Below are positions 4,507 to 6,051 of a stretch of DNA of 6,051 bases, piece after piece. The notes under the pieces were generated by a model. It saw nothing but the letters and a program-made list of their open reading frames with translations, was not told the origin of the DNA and did not search any database. How positions within the stretch are numbered: position 1 is the stretch's first letter; each line of letters begins with the position of its first letter. The translations under genes and the position numbers were made by a program. Source of the DNA: Actinomycetes bacterium (lineage in GTDB: Bacteria > Actinomycetota > Acidimicrobiia > Spongiisociales > UBA4744). The stretch is from assembly GCA_024641205.1 (NCBI GenBank), contig JAHEDM010000174.1, positions 1-6,051 of the forward strand. The letters are read 5' to 3'.

Positions 4507-6051
4507 AGTGGCGGCTGCTCGTCAACGGTGTTCGAGCCGACCGGCAGCGCGCTTTTGGACTCCCGATCGTCACGATCGGCGTGACCGCCATCGGATTCTG
4601 GTTGGCAGGCAAATACGGGCGAACTGCGGGTGAAATGTCGGCGGAAGCTGCAGGCGAGTTCACGCTGTGGGTGATGCTCGTGGCCTGGCTGACGTGGACG
4701 ACCTTGCCGGTCTTGCTGTTCCCGCTCGACGAGACCCTCGATCCGGCCCGGTTTTCGCTGGCGCCGATGAGCCGTCCGCAACTGATGGCAGGACTTACCG
4801 CGGCGGGATTGGTCACCCCAACGATTGTGGTTCCCGTTCTGGTGCTGGCAACCAACGTCGGGCTCTTCTCCGGTCCGCTCACCGCTCTGATGGCCCTTGT
4901 CGCAGGAATGCTGCTGCTGGTGCACCTCATCGTCGGAGGTCAGACCTTCACGGCGTTGGTTTCGTTGGTTCTCCGTAGCCGTCGGGGTCGTGACCTGGCC
5001 GTCGTCATTGTTTCGTCGCTTGGCTTGCTGGGCTTCGCCCTACAGCAGACGATCGCAACGGCAGTCGGCGAATACGGACTGGCCGGGGCCGTCCAGATGT
5101 ACAGCCTGTCGTCCTGGTGGTGGGCCTTGCCCCCGGTGGCCGCCCAGAAAGCCGCGGTCGCTGCGGCAGCCGGATCATGGGGACAAGCCATTCTTGCTCT
5201 GGCCGTATCCGCCGTCTGGTTGCTGGCCATCATCTCGCTTTGGAACCGGCTCCTGCTCCGACTGGTTACCACTCCGGAATCGAGCCCGCTTCGCAACAGT
5301 AAGCGAGTCCGTCGGACCCTCGCCGATCGACCGGGATGGTCGACAACGCTGGTCGTAGCCCGCAAGGAACTCCTCTTCTACGTGCGGGACCCGCGGTTGC
5401 GCATGGTCTGGACCGGCGCCGTCATCTTCCTGGGAGTGATCGTCGCCACCCTTCTGATCGGAACGACCCAATTGAGCGACATACAACGCGCCCAATGGTT
5501 GACACTGATCGGCCCGATGGTCGTGATCTTCATCGGCTTGCCGGTTGCGCTCAATCAGTTTGGCTGGGAGCGCAATGCGGGGTCGTTCCTATTCGCTCTT
5601 CCGGCCAGGCCCCGCACCCTGCTCATCGGGAAGAACATTGCCGCCGGAACAGCGCTGTTTCTCGAGACGGTCACCTTATCGATCATCCTCGCCTGGGTAA
5701 GTGGAGGGTGGGAATCCCTCCCCATGGTGCCGCCCCTAGCCCTCACCGCCATCGGTTGCCAGCTGGCCGTCGGTAACATCGTCTCGGTCCTCGCGCCGCT
5801 CCGCCTGCCGGACATGGGCACCGACCTCTTCGCTCAGGCGACCGAACAGGGGTGCCTGGCGATCACCGCGCAGATGGTCTCCTTCTTCGTCATTGGATTG
5901 TTGATGGTCCTTCCCGCCAGCGCCTATGTGCTGGTGGTCGAGTTCGGTCAGAACCTCAACCCGATAGTCGTATCTGTGGCGTCCCTGACCTATGGCGCCA
6001 TCATCTATTCGATCGGGTTGTGGATTTCGGCGCGGGTGCTCAGCAAGCGGG
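4482..6051 (+). CDS. ABC-2-type transporter permease, 3' end cut by window edge
   Basis: The frame from ATG 4482 stays open for 523 codons to the right edge, so the C-terminus is missing. The protein is a polytopic membrane subunit. By eye I place hydrophobic segments near residues 25-43, 60-80, 103-125, 131-151, 171-190, 234-254, 309-327, 339-357, 385-406, 417-437, 462-484 and 493-517, about twelve in all. A basic, charged loop lies between the halves (about 262-287). The second half opens with a typical ABC-2 coupling segment, RKELLFYVRDPRLRM (294-308). Two similar juxtamembrane motifs occur, FSLAPMSRPQLMAG (91-104) and FLFALPARPRTLLIG (369-383), which suggests two fused half-permeases. The start overlaps the ATPase gene and has a good Shine-Dalgarno. 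It probably pairs with that ATPase as an exporter; the substrate is unknown and no resistance or antibiotic gene is nearby to hint at one. Confidence 0.88.
   Translation, partial: MVGRLVWLKWRLLVNGVRADRQRAFGLPIVTIGVTAIGFWLAGKYGRTAGEMSAEAAGEFTLWVMLVAWLTWTTLPVLLFPLDETLDPARFSLAPMSRPQLMAGLTAAGLVTPTIVVPVLVLATNVGLFSGPLTALMALVAGMLLLVHLIVGGQTFTALVSLVLRSRRGRDLAVVIVSSLGLLGFALQQTIATAVGEYGLAGAVQMYSLSSWWWALPPVAAQKAAVAAAAGSWGQAILALAVSAVWLLAIISLWNRLLLRLVTTPESSPLRNSKRVRRTLADRPGWSTTLVVARKELLFYVRDPRLRMVWTGAVIFLGVIVATLLIGTTQLSDIQRAQWLTLIGPMVVIFIGLPVALNQFGWERNAGSFLFALPARPRTLLIGKNIAAGTALFLETVTLSIILAWVSGGWESLPMVPPLALTAIGCQLAVGNIVSVLAPLRLPDMGTDLFAQATEQGCLAITAQMVSFFVIGLLMVLPASAYVLVVEFGQNLNPIVVSVASLTYGAIIYSIGLWISARVLSKR

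Noticed and set aside
4140..4930. Minus-strand open frames opposite the ATPase-permease junction
   Set aside because: The translations are Arg/Ser/Pro-rich shadows of the two real plus-strand genes.

Overview
The window looks like ordinary chromosome from a GC-rich bacterium, most likely an actinomycetote. The reasons are the GC-rich codon use, the use of GTG starts, the dnaX-ybaB-recR gene order, and a DnaX with a C-terminal tail of the type seen in Gram-positive bacteria. A lineage outside the well-studied actinomycetes (for example Acidimicrobiia-like) is a guess from style; the sequence alone does not fix the taxon.

Layout. Reading leftward on the minus strand from about 3543 to the left edge are dnaX (clamp-loader gamma/tau subunit, 3543-1702), a ybaB/ebfC-type nucleoid-associated protein (1528-1202), recR (1202-609) and the first 194 codons of an LpxL/HtrB-type membrane acyltransferase (582-1, cut by the edge). 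Reading rightward from 3724 are an ABC ATPase (3724-4506) and a large ABC-2-type permease (4482 to the right edge, cut). The two units are divergent, with 180 bp (3544-3723) between dnaX and the ATPase. There is no stretch over 300 bp without a gene.

How the genes work together. dnaX-ybaB-recR is a classic replication/repair cluster: DnaX loads the sliding clamp, YbaB binds DNA, and RecR acts with RecF/RecO in loading RecA at gaps. ybaB and recR overlap in a TGATG junction and are probably translationally coupled. The acyltransferase follows recR by 26 bp and is probably co-transcribed, although its job is in envelope lipid. The ATPase and permease overlap by 25 bp and form one exporter-type ABC system of unknown substrate.

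What is unusual. Both spacers flanking dnaX hold degenerate short tandem repeats whose period is always 7 bp, although the unit sequence differs in each (CGTTCTT, CTGGAAA, AAAGTTC, and a loose AnGACnG). The last of these appears to supply the Shine-Dalgarno and start codon of the ABC ATPase. The junction between recR and the acyltransferase holds a well-formed Shine-Dalgarno and ATG that open only a 7-codon frame, ending 2 bp before the GTG used for the acyltransferase. I see no mobile element, CRISPR array, tRNA, rRNA or defence system, and no convincing undescribed multi-gene system.
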